From: JACDAV01 sp964626755
Lineage (GTDB): Bacteria; Chloroflexota; Limnocylindria; Limnocylindrales; CSP1-4
Assembly: GCA_964626755.1 (NCBI GenBank)
Contig: CAZVGO010000045.1
Location: 1-64,000, forward strand
Reading direction: 5' to 3'
DNA: 64,000 nt
Shown: piece after piece, positions 7,714 through 16,701 of the stretch
Layout of the letters: each line of letters opens with the position of its first letter
Position numbering within the stretch: position 1 is the first letter of the stretch
Made by a program: the position numbers and the translations under genes
Notes under the pieces: model-generated
Database searches by the model: none
What the model was told of the DNA's origin: nothing
What the model saw: the letters and a program-made list of their open reading frames with translations, nothing else

Positions 7714-8105
7714 CTGACCACCCCGTCTAGCGAGTTCCGATCGTCAAATCTCATGTTACTCCCGCAAGTCAACCCGATTGCACTTGTGATCAAATCGGTA
7801 GCGACTACGGCAGCGTGGACATAGCCGCGACGGGTCCGTCCTGGTCGGACGAGCCCCTCTCCGTTGGCAGCGGACCAGGGTCACTCCACGGGCGCGACGA
7901 ACGCGGCGAGGCGCTCCTGCTTGGGAACGCGGGGGTGGGCGACGCGCTCGGGCGCGGGGGCGGACTTCCGCCCGCCGGGCACCTGCACGACGTTGCGAAT
8001 GGCGCGACCGAGCGATCGTCGTGGAGGCCACTAGGCCACCGCGGGACTCCAGGCGATACCGCCTAGCTTTCTGGCGCGGAGTCGAAGGACTCCGACACCT
8101 GCTAG
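7714..8105. other. Gene-free stretch with decayed coding remnants
   Basis: No intact gene. A minus-strand frame ending near 7878 gives a short C-terminus-like segment (RNVVQVPGGRK ... AAFVAPVE) without a start codon, possibly a remnant. Other frames are arginine-rich shadows. Confidence 0.4.
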
Positions 8106-8360
8106 CCGACCGCTGGGGGTCGAACCGACTTCACTACCCTGGGCGAGTGGCACTTCCACCCGTTCGGCACAGCGGAGCCCAGTGATCGTGACCTCGCACA
8201 GATGGCTGCCTTTGCTGCCGATCCCGACTACCGCTGCCCCCGCCAGATCCTGGTCGTGATCGGTGGAGATCCGACCCGCGAGCACGCGGTTGAGGTCGTC
8301 GTGCTTGAGGCCCGAGACGTGTTGAGACTTGAACTCAACGCACCGACCAAGTTGGGCTAA
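8106..8360 (+). pseudogene. C-terminal half of a JAB/JAMM-family metalloprotease
   Basis: The plus frame is open between a TAG at 8103 and the TAA ending at 8360, with no start codon before the motif. It reads LGEWHFHPFGTAEPSDRDLA, then ILVVIGGD. HxHP-x6-S-x2-D is the JAMM zinc-binding signature and GEWHxHP is typical of bacterial JAB proteins. The N-terminal half with the catalytic glutamate is missing, so the gene is broken. JAB genes often accompany ubiquitin-like or CBASS E1/E2 conjugation genes in defence loci; no E1 or E2 remnant is recognisable here. Confidence 0.65.
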
Positions 8361-8672
8361 CCGACGCCATAGGCGGGCGATCGCGCAAGTTGAGCGCGGC
8401 TAACCGTCGGTCCCGATTGGGACTAGCGGTTCGTCGATCCGGTTCCCGACGACCCTGCGGGCCGTCTTGATGAGGAGTACCGCGCTCCTAACCGGAGGTT
8501 CTCAGCCTATGGTCTGACCCTTCGGGTCCAGGTGCCAAGGCAGAATGCCTCGCGGCCGGCCAGGGCCGTGACAGCCGACCTGTCACGGCCGGGACGCAGG
8601 GTCGCCTGCTGCCTCGCAGCCGGAATCGGTCGACGCCGGGCCGTAGACTGACCAGTCAGAGGGAGGAGACCG
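8361..8672. other. Intergenic region upstream of the restriction-modification pair
   Basis: No coding potential seen. It contains a 10-bp inverted repeat (8564-8590) flanked by imperfect copies of TGCCTCGCnGCCGG, and GAGGGAGGAGA, the ribosome-binding site of the gene at 8673. Confidence 0.5.
8564..8590. promoter_or_regulatory. 10-bp perfect inverted repeat upstream of the RM genes
   Basis: GGCCGTGACA - 7 bp - TGTCACGGCC. No T-run follows. Its position 83 bp before the methylase-nuclease start would suit an operator or a structured 5' element. Confidence 0.55.
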
Positions 8673-10664
8673 TTGGTTGACGCTGCCCAGCTCGCGCCGC
8701 CGGTGGAGCCGGCCCCGACGGAGTCTATACCCGAGGGCTACATCGTCGACTTCTTGACGGGGCGACTCGTCCGCGACACGGCCGAGGAATATGTCCGTCA
8801 GAACATCGAGAAGGCACTCGTCCGCCAGTTCAAATATGCGCCCACGGACTGCCAGCCCGAATTCCGGATCAAGGTCGGCTCATCGCGCAAGTACGTCGAC
8901 ATCGTCGTGTTCGCCGCCGGCCACCCGCCCATTCAAGAGAACGCTTGGTTCCTCGTTGAGACGAAGAAGGCCGGCACCTCGCCATCGGACAAGAAGGAAG
9001 GCATCGGACAGCTCCAGAGCTACATGGCGGCCTGCGTCAACGCCGGGTACGGCCTCTGGACGAACGGAGACGAGCGATACGCCTTCGCCAAGCGCGCTAC
9101 CAAGACGGGCCTGCAGTTCCAAGAGATCGTCCAAGTCCCAGGGGCGGGCCAGACCGAGGAGGAGGCTCAGCGGCCCCGCCGGAAGGACCTCACCCCGGCC
9201 ACGGCGGACAACCTCCTCTTCGCCTTCCGGCGCTGCCACAACTTCATCGCCGGCAACGAGGGGCTGCAGAAACCCGACGCGTTCTGGGAGCTCCTCAAGC
9301 TGATCTTCTGCAAGATCGAGGACGAGCGCAGCGCTCAGATTGACTTCTACGTAACACCGACCGAGCTGACGTCGGCGACCGCCGCCGCATCGGCGAGGAC
9401 CCGCATCCAGCGCATCTTCGCCGACAAGGTCCTGCCGAACTACCCTGGCATCTTTCCTGGCGAGGCTGCGCAGCGCCTCGGCCTCAAACCAAACTCGATT
9501 GCCTTCGTGGTAGGCCAGCTCCAGGGCTATTCGCTGCTCGAGTCGTCGGTGGACGTCAAAGGCGTGGCCTACGAGGAGGTCGTCGGGTCTAATCTCCGCG
9601 GTGATCGGGGCGAGTTCTTTACGCCACGCAATGCCTGCCGCATGGCCGTGGCCATGCTCGACCCACGACCAACCGACAAGGTCCTGGACCCGGCCTGCGG
9701 CACGGGCGGATTTCTGATCACCGCCATGAACCACGCCCTCGAAACCCTCGGCATCTCCGAGCGGAGGGAGTGGAAGGATCAGACCACGGGCACAGCGGCC
9801 GAGATGGACGAACTCCGCCGCAAGCGCACCCGGTTCCTCTCGCAGAATGTTCATGGCCTCGATCTGAATCCCTCGCTCGTGCGGGCCGCGAAGATGAACA
9901 TGGTCATGAACAACGACGGGTCGGGCCAGCTCTACCAGGCGAACTCGCTAGCCAACCCCCACTCGTGGGATGACGAGGGGGCTCGGGAGCGCGTGGGGCT
10001 CGGCGCCTTCGATGCGCTGTTCACGAATCCGCCGTTCGGCGCCAACATTCTCATCACTGACGAAGAAACCCTGAGCCAATACGACTTGGCGGCCCGCTGG
10101 CGTCTCGATAAGGCGACCGCCATCTGGGAGCGCGTGGAGAAGAAGGGCGTAGTCCAGCTGCAGAAGGCCGTGCCGCCCGAAATCCTGTTTGTCGAGCGCT
10201 GCGTCCAGTTCTTGAAGCCAGGCATCGGAAGGATGGCGATCGTCATTCCCAACGGCATCCTGAACAACCCGGCTCTCGGTTACATCCGCCAGTGGCTGCT
10301 GCGGAACACCCAGGTGCTGGCCGTCGTCGACATGCACCGTGACCTGTTCCAGCCGAAGAACGACACCCAGACCAGCATGGTCCTCGTCCGCCGGCTCCCT
10401 GCCGACGAGGCGGCAGTCGCCGCCGGTCAGGGACTCAAGTACGACATCTTCATGGCGGTCGCGGAGTCGGTGGGCCACGACAAGCGCGGTGCTGTGAAGT
10501 ATCGGCGGACGCCTCAGGGCGACGACGTGCTCCATAAGCGGATCGAGTACGCGCCTTCGCCGGACGGTGTACGGGAGATCGAGGTCGTCGACCGCGTCGT
10601 TGACGACGAGCTGCCCGACGTGGCCGAGGCATATCGCCGCTGGCTGAGCGGCCAGCAGCCTTGA
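8673..10664 (+). CDS. BcgI-like restriction-modification subunit: PD-(D/E)xK nuclease fused to N6-adenine methylase
   Basis: 663 residues. The N-terminal domain resembles the type I HsdR N-terminal nuclease domain, with VDIVVF (Asp76) and FLVETKKAG (E96-x-K98) forming PD-(D/E)xK. From about residue 300 an HsdM-type methylase follows: GDRGEFFTP, motif I DPACGTGGF at about 338 and motif IV NPPFG at about 451. There is no helicase/translocase, so this is not a classical type I enzyme; a nuclease-methylase fusion with a separate specificity gene is the BcgI-type (type IIB/IIG) layout. TTG start with GGGAGGAGA upstream. Its stop overlaps the next gene by TTGA. Confidence 0.85.
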   Translation: MVDAAQLAPPVEPAPTESIPEGYIVDFLTGRLVRDTAEEYVRQNIEKALVRQFKYAPTDCQPEFRIKVGSSRKYVDIVVFAAGHPPIQENAWFLVETKKAGTSPSDKKEGIGQLQSYMAACVNAGYGLWTNGDERYAFAKRATKTGLQFQEIVQVPGAGQTEEEAQRPRRKDLTPATADNLLFAFRRCHNFIAGNEGLQKPDAFWELLKLIFCKIEDERSAQIDFYVTPTELTSATAAASARTRIQRIFADKVLPNYPGIFPGEAAQRLGLKPNSIAFVVGQLQGYSLLESSVDVKGVAYEEVVGSNLRGDRGEFFTPRNACRMAVAMLDPRPTDKVLDPACGTGGFLITAMNHALETLGISERREWKDQTTGTAAEMDELRRKRTRFLSQNVHGLDLNPSLVRAAKMNMVMNNDGSGQLYQANSLANPHSWDDEGARERVGLGAFDALFTNPPFGANILITDEETLSQYDLAARWRLDKATAIWERVEKKGVVQLQKAVPPEILFVERCVQFLKPGIGRMAIVIPNGILNNPALGYIRQWLLRNTQVLAVVDMHRDLFQPKNDTQTSMVLVRRLPADEAAVAAGQGLKYDIFMAVAESVGHDKRGAVKYRRTPQGDDVLHKRIEYAPSPDGVREIEVVDRVVDDELPDVAEAYRRWLSGQQP

Positions 10665-12004
10665 AGGTCGCGATCCTCGACAGCACCCTCGCGCGCTCGA
10701 CAGGCCGCCTCGACCCCAAGCACCTCTTCGCCGCACGCGACCAGGCTCCCGCCGTCACGGGGGGCGTTACGCGCCGACTGGGCGAGCTCGGCGAGCTCTG
10801 GCAGCCGTCACGGTTCAAGCGCGTTTACGCCACGGCCGAGGAGGAGCGCGTCCCGTACCTCCGCCCATACGACATCTTCGACTACCTGCCCGGCCCGGCC
10901 GACTTCCTCTCGAAGCCCAGGACCGACAACCTTGAGACCCTGATGGTCAAGCCCGGGACGATCTTGCAGACCTGCTCGGGTCGAAACCTCGGCCCGGCGG
11001 TGCTCGCCGACGACTACCTGGCAGGCTTCGCAGTCAGCCACGACCTGGTGCGTATCGAGATCGAGGACACGACCGATCGAATGGTGGCGCTCGCATACCT
11101 GCGCACAGAACCCGGGAAGCGGGCCATCGCTCTCGATCGCGCGGGCTCGGTCATCGACCATCTGACACCTGGCCAGGTTGCGGCTGTCAGCATCCCCGAC
11201 GTCGAGGGCGGCATCGCGACCATCGTTGCCCGCCAGGTGGCCCGCGCAGGGCGGCTGCGGTCGATGGCGCGCCGCCGCCTCCGAACCTTGCAGAGCAAGG
11301 CGGAGGCACTCGTGCCGGTGCCGCCGAACCCGGCACTCCGCGATGGCTACACCGTGCCCTCGACGAGCCTCCGCGGTCGCGTGGACGCCGCTTTCCACAA
11401 CCCGTTCGTATCGGAAGCTCGTGACCGCCTCCAGGCGGCCGGTGCGCCGACGATTGGCGACCTGGCCGTTGTCGTGAAGCCCCGCGGCCGGTACTCCCCG
11501 CGTTACGTTGAGGCACAGTACGGCGAGCCCTTGCTGTCGGGGCGTCAGATTCTCCAGTGGCACCCAATCGCCCTCAAGCACGTCGCCACCACCTCCTTCC
11601 GGGACGTTGCCCCATATCGGCTCACCGCGGGGTCGATCGTCTACCAGGCCGACGGCCGGGCAGAGGAAGGTCTCGGCACGCCGTCAGTCGTAACGAGCGC
11701 CCGTGCAGGATGGCTGGCCAGCGGTCATGTCGGTCGGCTCGTCGCTCGGGATGGAGTGCCATGGGGCGCCGCCTACCTCGGGGTGGCGAGCCGCCAAGGC
11801 CAGGCGCAGATCAGGGCGGCGGCGTCGGGCTCAGTTGTCGACTCGACTTTTGAGGAGGACATGGCCGCCATCCTGGTGCCTCCCGTGACATCTGCCATGG
11901 CCACCTCGGTGCAGCGCGCCTGGAGCGCAATCGCCGCGGCGGACGAGCTGGAGCAGAGCTCCACCGATCTAATCGGGGCGAGCCTAGCCGCTGAACGCGC
12001 CTAG
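10661..12004 (+). CDS. HsdS-like specificity subunit of the BcgI-like system
   Basis: 447 residues, long enough for two target-recognition domains. Each half carries the TRD pattern: an N-terminal stretch with YLRPYDIF and an LTPGQVAAVSIP segment, and a second copy with GEPLLSGRQILQWHP and PWGAAYLGVAS. A helical spacer at about residues 190-220 (RQVARAGRLRSMARRRL) separates them. The subunit should direct the upstream nuclease-methylase to a bipartite site. TTG start overlaps the preceding stop (TTGA), so translation is coupled. The gene ends a few bases before an integrase remnant. Confidence 0.85.
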   Translation: MKVAILDSTLARSTGRLDPKHLFAARDQAPAVTGGVTRRLGELGELWQPSRFKRVYATAEEERVPYLRPYDIFDYLPGPADFLSKPRTDNLETLMVKPGTILQTCSGRNLGPAVLADDYLAGFAVSHDLVRIEIEDTTDRMVALAYLRTEPGKRAIALDRAGSVIDHLTPGQVAAVSIPDVEGGIATIVARQVARAGRLRSMARRRLRTLQSKAEALVPVPPNPALRDGYTVPSTSLRGRVDAAFHNPFVSEARDRLQAAGAPTIGDLAVVVKPRGRYSPRYVEAQYGEPLLSGRQILQWHPIALKHVATTSFRDVAPYRLTAGSIVYQADGRAEEGLGTPSVVTSARAGWLASGHVGRLVARDGVPWGAAYLGVASRQGQAQIRAAASGSVVDSTFEEDMAAILVPPVTSAMATSVQRAWSAIAAADELEQSSTDLIGASLAAERA

Positions 12005-12010
12005 GACCAC

Positions 12011-12215
12011 CTAGCCGGCCTCTCCCCGGCGGCAAATGTGGGAGATCGCTCTCTTCCGCCCTGCGCCCACCAGCCGATCCGCTGGTGACGCCGCCCGAAG
12101 CCGGGCGACAAGGTCGGCCTCGGACAGGGTCACGTAGCGGCGAACCACGTCGAGCGTCGTGTGCCCGAGGATCTGCTGCAGGCTGAACACGTCGCCGAGG
12201 TCCGAGCGCGGAAAC
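12011..12215 (-). pseudogene. C-terminal remnant of a tyrosine recombinase
   Basis: The minus frame reads DVFSLQQILGHTTLDVVRRY, then VTLSEADLVARLRAASPADR, with the final catalytic His (LGH) and Tyr (RRY) intact. It is close to the C-terminus of the full integrase at 26068-27027; the alignable DNA (about 124 bp) differs at roughly 16 positions. Upstream of this the HxxR region is decayed (NSVRRF) and nothing recognisable continues. It marks an older integration event next to the restriction-modification genes. Confidence 0.75.
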
Positions 12216-12566
12216 CGACGGACGCTGTTGATCTCGAGGCAAAACGGTGCCCCGGCTCCGCGCGATTCGCTCGATCCCGGTGGCGACGGCCAGAGCAGGG
12301 TCGGCGACCGGGGACCTCGCGCGCTCGCGAGCGCCGCGACCTGTGGGTCAACCTCCGAAGCGCGTCTGGCTCGCTACGAATACCGACGTTGGCGCCAGGC
12401 CCGAACGATCGCGTCCGAATGCTGTCAGGTCGTAGCGCGGGCCGACCCTGTCAAGCACGCTATCGAGTTCAGCGATCACTTCGTCGATCGGACATCAAGA
12501 ACCTGCATCTCCAACGTCCCCTCGCTTCACGGTGAGGCAAGCGGGCGTGCCTTCCTAGGTGGGGAT
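12216..12566. other. 350-bp stretch with no intact gene
   Basis: One minus-strand frame (about 12348-12494) reads protein-like (VIAELDSVLDRVGPRYDLTA) but has no ATG and no recognisable family; it may be a remnant. Nothing else seen. Confidence 0.4.
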
Positions 12567-13193
12567 CTAGCGGAGATCCGGACTCCCCCATTCACCGGCG
12601 GCCTGGGCGACCACCTTCATCGCCATCGCGACCATCTCGCAGCTCGGGCACGCCGCGACGTGCCTGTCTGCGTGGCCGGCGGGAGCGATGCACCACACTC
12701 CGTCCTCGGTATGACCGCCGTGGATCCGCTGAGCGAGGCACGCGTCCTGCGACCTCATGTGCGTCAACCACACGTCGAGGGTCAGCGAGCCGGCGAACTC
12801 TGTTCGCCCGTGGCGCTCGAGCAACGCACGCATCTCTGGCAGCTTCCCGCCCACATCGAGGTGGCGGAACGGATCCTCCATATCCAGCTCCCAGCCGGGC
12901 TGGACGCCGGAGATCGCCGACGGTAACGGGAACCGCCCGAGCGACTTGGCGAGCACGACTCCGTCCGCGACCGCACGACGGAGCTCCTTCGCCGTGCCTA
13001 GCCAGAACACCCGGGCAAGGAACCCTTGATCCACGAAGTAGAGCGTGTGCGCGGGTGAGTAGTCGGCAAACAACCGGTTAGCGAGGTCGCGATTGAGCTC
13101 GACCCGAGCCCCGGAATCGAGCTTGACGCGAGTGGACGACGTACCCCGCCCCAGAGCCTCGACCTTCTCCACGCGCCCGAACGCGACGCCCAT
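12567..13193 (-). CDS. Hypothetical protein with a C-terminal Cys/His cluster
   Basis: 208 residues; ATG preceded by AAAGGAA. The N-terminus looks like a small beta-barrel (VALGRG-type turns, VKLDSGARVELN), the middle is mixed, and the last 60 residues contain C-x-x-H and C-P-S-C patterns (GVWCIAPAGHADRHVAACPSC) that could bind zinc. First of three minus-strand orphan genes between the integrase remnant and the AbiTii locus; 46 bp separate it from 13240-13770. No family recognised. Confidence 0.55.
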   Translation of the reverse strand: MGVAFGRVEKVEALGRGTSSTRVKLDSGARVELNRDLANRLFADYSPAHTLYFVDQGFLARVFWLGTAKELRRAVADGVVLAKSLGRFPLPSAISGVQPGWELDMEDPFRHLDVGGKLPEMRALLERHGRTEFAGSLTLDVWLTHMRSQDACLAQRIHGGHTEDGVWCIAPAGHADRHVAACPSCEMVAMAMKVVAQAAGEWGSPDLR

Positions 13194-13239
13194 AGCCTGC
13201 TTCCTTTGTCCGTCCTACCTGCGTGGGATGCGGCCGGTC

Positions 13240-13770
13240 CTAACGCCGGCCAAACAGGCGGCCAAGAACTCCCTTTGATGGCGTTGCCGGGGCCTCGGCT
13301 TCCGGCCGAGGCGGGAGGTGCTCGCGTTCAAAGTCGGCAAGGTAACCCGCCACGGACGCGTAGGCCTCCCACAGGGCTCGGAATTGCCGGTTTGTCAGGT
13401 CCGGATAGAGCGCGGCGATCCAGAGCACGGACTTCGCGGCTTGGACGTGCATCGGCATGCCAAGCATGTCGGTCCACTTGGTCGCGGCGCCGAGAGCAGC
13501 CTCAGTCGACGCCTCTTTGGCGCGCTCTTCGGCGGCCTGGATCGTCGCTCCCTGACCGCGCTTGCGCAGCTCCTGAAACACTGACTCGCGCTGTTCTCGC
13601 ACGCCGCGGCACCAGGACTCGGGCGGCAGAGCTGGCGCAAACGGAGCGTGCCGGTCCTTCGGCCAGCCGGATACGGAGTAGATCGGCCAGTCCGCGATGA
13701 TCAGCAACTCCCACTCTCGCTCGGAGCGAGTCATCAGATCGGCCGTAAGCGCGTCAACAGCGTCAGTCAT
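13240..13770 (-). CDS. Hypothetical soluble helical protein
   Basis: 176 residues, ATG start. Predicted mostly helical, with LIIADWPIYSVSGWP near the N-terminus, a charged helix (ELRKRGQGATIQAAEERAKE), a second helical segment (YPDLTNRQFRALWEAYASVA) and a basic tail (GVLGRLFGRR). Same strand as the genes on either side, so possibly co-transcribed with 12567-13193. No family recognised. Confidence 0.55.
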   Translation of the reverse strand: MTDAVDALTADLMTRSEREWELLIIADWPIYSVSGWPKDRHAPFAPALPPESWCRGVREQRESVFQELRKRGQGATIQAAEERAKEASTEAALGAATKWTDMLGMPMHVQAAKSVLWIAALYPDLTNRQFRALWEAYASVAGYLADFEREHLPPRPEAEAPATPSKGVLGRLFGRR

Positions 13771-13870
13771 CAGTTCGACCGTCTCCTTGGGCTCTCAGCT
13801 CGCCCGAGGCGAGCACTCACCTTGGGGCCAGGCCCGCTCGGGATTAGCCAAGGCACGCCGCATCCCGCCC

Positions 13871-14596
13871 CTACCAGGCGCTCGTTGCGATCTGCCGCTT
13901 GCGGTCCCAAGCGAGGTTTCCGAATGCATAGAGGCGGCGTGCCACCTCGGTCGCCTCGTCGACCGCCCAAGCCGCGTCCATCGCCTTACCTGTCGGCCGC
14001 GGGAGCGTGCGCCATCCGGCCGCCTGCTTGACGAAGTCCTTGGCTGCTTCGAGCCACTCCGGAGGGGTGATGCCGCGGAAGGAGCCGACCTCAAGCCAGA
14101 GCAGCGTCTCGGCGAAACACTCGAGGTCGAGAGGCTCTTCTCGCTTCGAGTCGATGCTGCCGCACGCGAACTCCCGGAGTTTCGGCTCGAGCAACCGCAG
14201 GCGCTCCCATCCGGAGACGCGGGGGTCGTACATCGGGCCCAGCTTGTCGATGATGATGCCGGCCTCGTGGTCGATCGCGGCGGCATCGACATCCGTGTCG
14301 CCCGAGAGGACGAGCGAACGAGCCGCCTGGTAGCGGTCGAACCAGCGCGCCCGATCTCGCAGCCGCGACATGCGGCTCGCGTACCAGACGACTCCGCCGA
14401 GGATAACCGCCGCAACGATGGCTGCGATCATCCAGATGCCCAAAGGTTCCCCCGTGCTGCTCGGCGCATGAATCACCGCCTCGGTGAAGGATGGAGCAGC
14501 GTCGGCCTTTCGCGCGAGGCCAAGTGGCATATCTGACTGCGCCCCGGGGCTCTCCCGGAGGCCTAGCACCGCAGGCGAATAGACCGCGCCAGCCAC
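13871..14596 (-). CDS. Single-pass membrane protein with a cytoplasmic helical domain
   Basis: Up to 241 residues. A proline/serine-rich N-terminus leads to one hydrophobic helix at about 53-70 (IWMIAAIVAAVILGGVVWYA), then a basic stretch and a soluble helical domain of about 165 residues (RARWFDRYQAARSLVLSGD, DHEAGIIIDKLGPMYDPR). The start is uncertain: the GTG at 14596 or an ATG 22 codons later. The domain could be an effector or sensor tethered to the membrane, but no motif identifies it. Confidence 0.55.
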   Translation of the reverse strand: MAGAVYSPAVLGLRESPGAQSDMPLGLARKADAAPSFTEAVIHAPSSTGEPLGIWMIAAIVAAVILGGVVWYASRMSRLRDRARWFDRYQAARSLVLSGDTDVDAAAIDHEAGIIIDKLGPMYDPRVSGWERLRLLEPKLREFACGSIDSKREEPLDLECFAETLLWLEVGSFRGITPPEWLEAAKDFVKQAAGWRTLPRPTGKAMDAAWAVDEATEVARRLYAFGNLAWDRKRQIATSAW

Positions 14597-14639
14597 CCCG
14601 CGGACGATCTGCGGGTGAAGCTGTGCACTGCCCGAAGAG

Positions 14640-15050
14640 ATGCGCCAGGCCGCCTACGGCGCTTGGGCTATCGCTCGCGACGACGTCCTGGCGTCCTGGC
14701 GGCGCGGAGAAGATCCGCGCAGCCTCCAGCCGCCGATTCCGAAGGCTGCGCGAGACGCAGCAGCGCTTCTGCGCCGTACATCGCCCCCAGCCGGGATGAG
14801 CCAGGACGCTATTGATGAGGCGATCGATGCGATCGAAGCTCCGTACGGGGCCCGCATCCTGCGAATGTTCCGCGAGGCCATGACAAACGGACAGAACGAT
14901 TTCGAGCGGGCCAGCGCGGTCCTGACGCTCGTGCGCGACCTCGGGCTTCGTCCGGCGCCAGTTCCGGAGCCCCTTCCCGTCATCGAGGTGGACGACATTC
15001 ATCTCGTCTGCTGGATGGCCCTGGTTCCGGAGCAACCCGCCGTTGCCTGA
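14640..15050 (+). CDS. Small helical protein, possibly the C-terminal fragment of a larger gene
   Basis: 136 residues. It reads as a well-formed helical protein (FREAMTNGQNDFERASAVL) ending PEPLPVIEVDDIHLVCWMAL. This ending reminds me of C-termini of large helicase-like proteins from defence islands, but I cannot name the family. The frame opens only eight codons before the ATG and only GAAGAG abuts the start, so truncation is plausible. It overlaps the next gene by 8 bp, which suggests a working operon. Confidence 0.45.
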   Translation: MRQAAYGAWAIARDDVLASWRRGEDPRSLQPPIPKAARDAAALLRRTSPPAGMSQDAIDEAIDAIEAPYGARILRMFREAMTNGQNDFERASAVLTLVRDLGLRPAPVPEPLPVIEVDDIHLVCWMALVPEQPAVA

Positions 15051-15753
15051 GCCGCTCGACCAGATCCGACGGATACTCGGACGGCCCGGCTCGCCATCGA
15101 AGGCCACGTTCTCGTTCGGCACCGGGAAGGTCGTGACGCTCCTTGTCGTGGTGTTCTTGGCGGGTGTCGCGTTGACTGCAGTCGCGTTGGCGCCTGGGCA
15201 CCAAAACGGGGCCGCCATTGCCCCGAGCCTGTCACCCGAGGCGTCTGGCCCGGCGTTTACGCCTGTGCCGGTGACTGGTGCCCGCGGAGACGTCCCGTAT
15301 GACGTCTACTACGCCGACGGCTTGACGGCCGCCCAACGGCAATGGTGTGGCGAACAGCCATACCTGGTCGCGGATGCTCTCGGGGAGTTCCAGCTGGTCG
15401 GGTTCGACCACTGGGACGGAGAGACATGGAACGGCGATACAGCCGCTTTCGAGCAGACCGGCAACTACACCTCGGGCTGCTCCGTGGCTTGGTACCGGCA
15501 CGAGCACGCCTCCACGAGCCTGGCTGCGCCCGTGTTCCCATTCGGCACGCTGCCATATCGGTTGACACTGCCCGAGGACTGGATTGGGGCGACCAACGCT
15601 GCCGACTGGGCGGAAGCCGTCGTCGGGTACGAACGCTGTTGCTCGCGCGGCCTGCGCCCGGGCCACGAGAGCGGTAACCGGTCGAACGCTAGGGACCGCC
15701 TGTTGGCCCCCGTCACCGGCACACATGACCGAACCAGGCTTAGCGACCGGTGA
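15043..15753 (+). CDS. Single-pass membrane protein with an extracytoplasmic domain
   Basis: 236 residues; TTG start overlapping the upstream gene. A short cytoplasmic part is followed by one hydrophobic helix (VVTLLVVVFLAGVALTAVAL) at about residues 30-50. Then comes a proline/serine linker and a domain rich in Trp, Tyr, Gly and Cys (WCGEQPYLVADALGEF, GNYTSGCSVAWY). The C-terminus after about 205 is low-complexity. Its stop overlaps a possible GTG start of the AbiTii gene (GTGA). No family recognised; the order suggests it belongs with the AbiTii operon. Confidence 0.55.
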   Translation: MPEPLDQIRRILGRPGSPSKATFSFGTGKVVTLLVVVFLAGVALTAVALAPGHQNGAAIAPSLSPEASGPAFTPVPVTGARGDVPYDVYYADGLTAAQRQWCGEQPYLVADALGEFQLVGFDHWDGETWNGDTAAFEQTGNYTSGCSVAWYRHEHASTSLAAPVFPFGTLPYRLTLPEDWIGATNAADWAEAVVGYERCCSRGLRPGHESGNRSNARDRLLAPVTGTHDRTRLSDR

Positions 15754-15797
15754 CCGACTCCCTCGACGGCGCGCCTCGAGCCGGACATCATGTTGGC

Positions 15798-16676
15798 ATG
15801 GGCCTCATTCAGGACGCGATCGCCGAGGCGCGGGACCGATCGGTCGCCACGAGCGACCTGCTCCGAACGTGCCAGGTGGTCGCCTTCCGCCTCAAGCACC
15901 AGGGGCTCAAGGAGTGGGTCAACTTCGAGCTGTCGGGGTTTTCCGACGATGCCGAGCTCCCCTCGTATCGCGTCCTGGCCGGAGTACGCCTCAAGGCGAC
16001 GATCGTCAATCCCGCCCGCTGGTACCGAGGAATCGACGTGCCGCTCGGGTCGATCCCTCCCACGTACCACGAGTCCGCCCAGCGAGTCCACCTCCGGGCG
16101 CCGGTCGCGGAGCTCGAGGGGCTGGTGCGGAATGCGTCGAGCACCTTGCGCACCCAACCGGTTCCGCCTGATGTCTTCACGCAGCTCGAGATCATGGAGA
16201 TGTCGACCACGCTCGAGCTATGGGGCGAACTCTCGGCCCACGCGGTCGTCGGGCTCCTGGACCAGATCCGTACACGCGCGCTCACGCTCCTCCTCGAGCT
16301 CGAAGCCGCGAACCCAGACGCCGGCGAGTCCATTGACGGCTCGCCTCCGGTCGCAGCCGAGACACTCGACCGGATCGTGCAGACTGTGATCTACACGGGC
16401 AGCATCATGGTCGCTCCCGCGGCGCAGATCGCTATCCAGCAGGTGGTAATTCAACCGGGCGACCTCGACACGCTCGTCGCCTGGGCTCGACAGACAGGGG
16501 TCCCCGAGGCGACCATTCGCCAACTGCCGGACGCGATTAGCGCCGACGGCCAGACGATCGGTGCCAAGACCCGCAAGTGGATGCAACGCGCCGCCGCGGC
16601 CGCTACCAGCGCCGGTCGTGACGTCGCAGTCGGCGTCATCGAGGCGGCCGTCCGGCGCTACCTCGGGCTGCCATAG
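15798..16676 (+). CDS. AbiTii-family protein (abortive-infection type domain)
   Basis: 292 residues from the ATG at 15798; a GTG at 15750 overlapping the upstream stop (GTGA) is the alternative start. The N-terminal domain matches the AbiTii pattern: IQDAIAEARDRSVATSDLLR, then CQVVAFRLKHQGLKEWVNFEL ending in SGFSDDAELPSYR. This is the serine-LLR / W-x-x-x-EL-x-G-Y-x-x / P-x-YR series of that family. A helical middle and a C-terminal region of about 90 residues complete it. AbiTii domains are known from phage abortive-infection loci; their biochemistry is not settled. The large gene at 16702 follows 25 bp later. Confidence 0.7.
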   Translation: MGLIQDAIAEARDRSVATSDLLRTCQVVAFRLKHQGLKEWVNFELSGFSDDAELPSYRVLAGVRLKATIVNPARWYRGIDVPLGSIPPTYHESAQRVHLRAPVAELEGLVRNASSTLRTQPVPPDVFTQLEIMEMSTTLELWGELSAHAVVGLLDQIRTRALTLLLELEAANPDAGESIDGSPPVAAETLDRIVQTVIYTGSIMVAPAAQIAIQQVVIQPGDLDTLVAWARQTGVPEATIRQLPDAISADGQTIGAKTRKWMQRAAAAATSAGRDVAVGVIEAAVRRYLGLP

Positions 16677-16701
16677 CGGTCGGTGCGCCGACGCCAGGAC
16701 C

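Noticed and set aside
8109..8130. T-loop-like sequence GGGTCGAACC suggesting a tRNA
   Set aside because: No acceptor or anticodon arm around it; it lies in the JAMM fragment frame.
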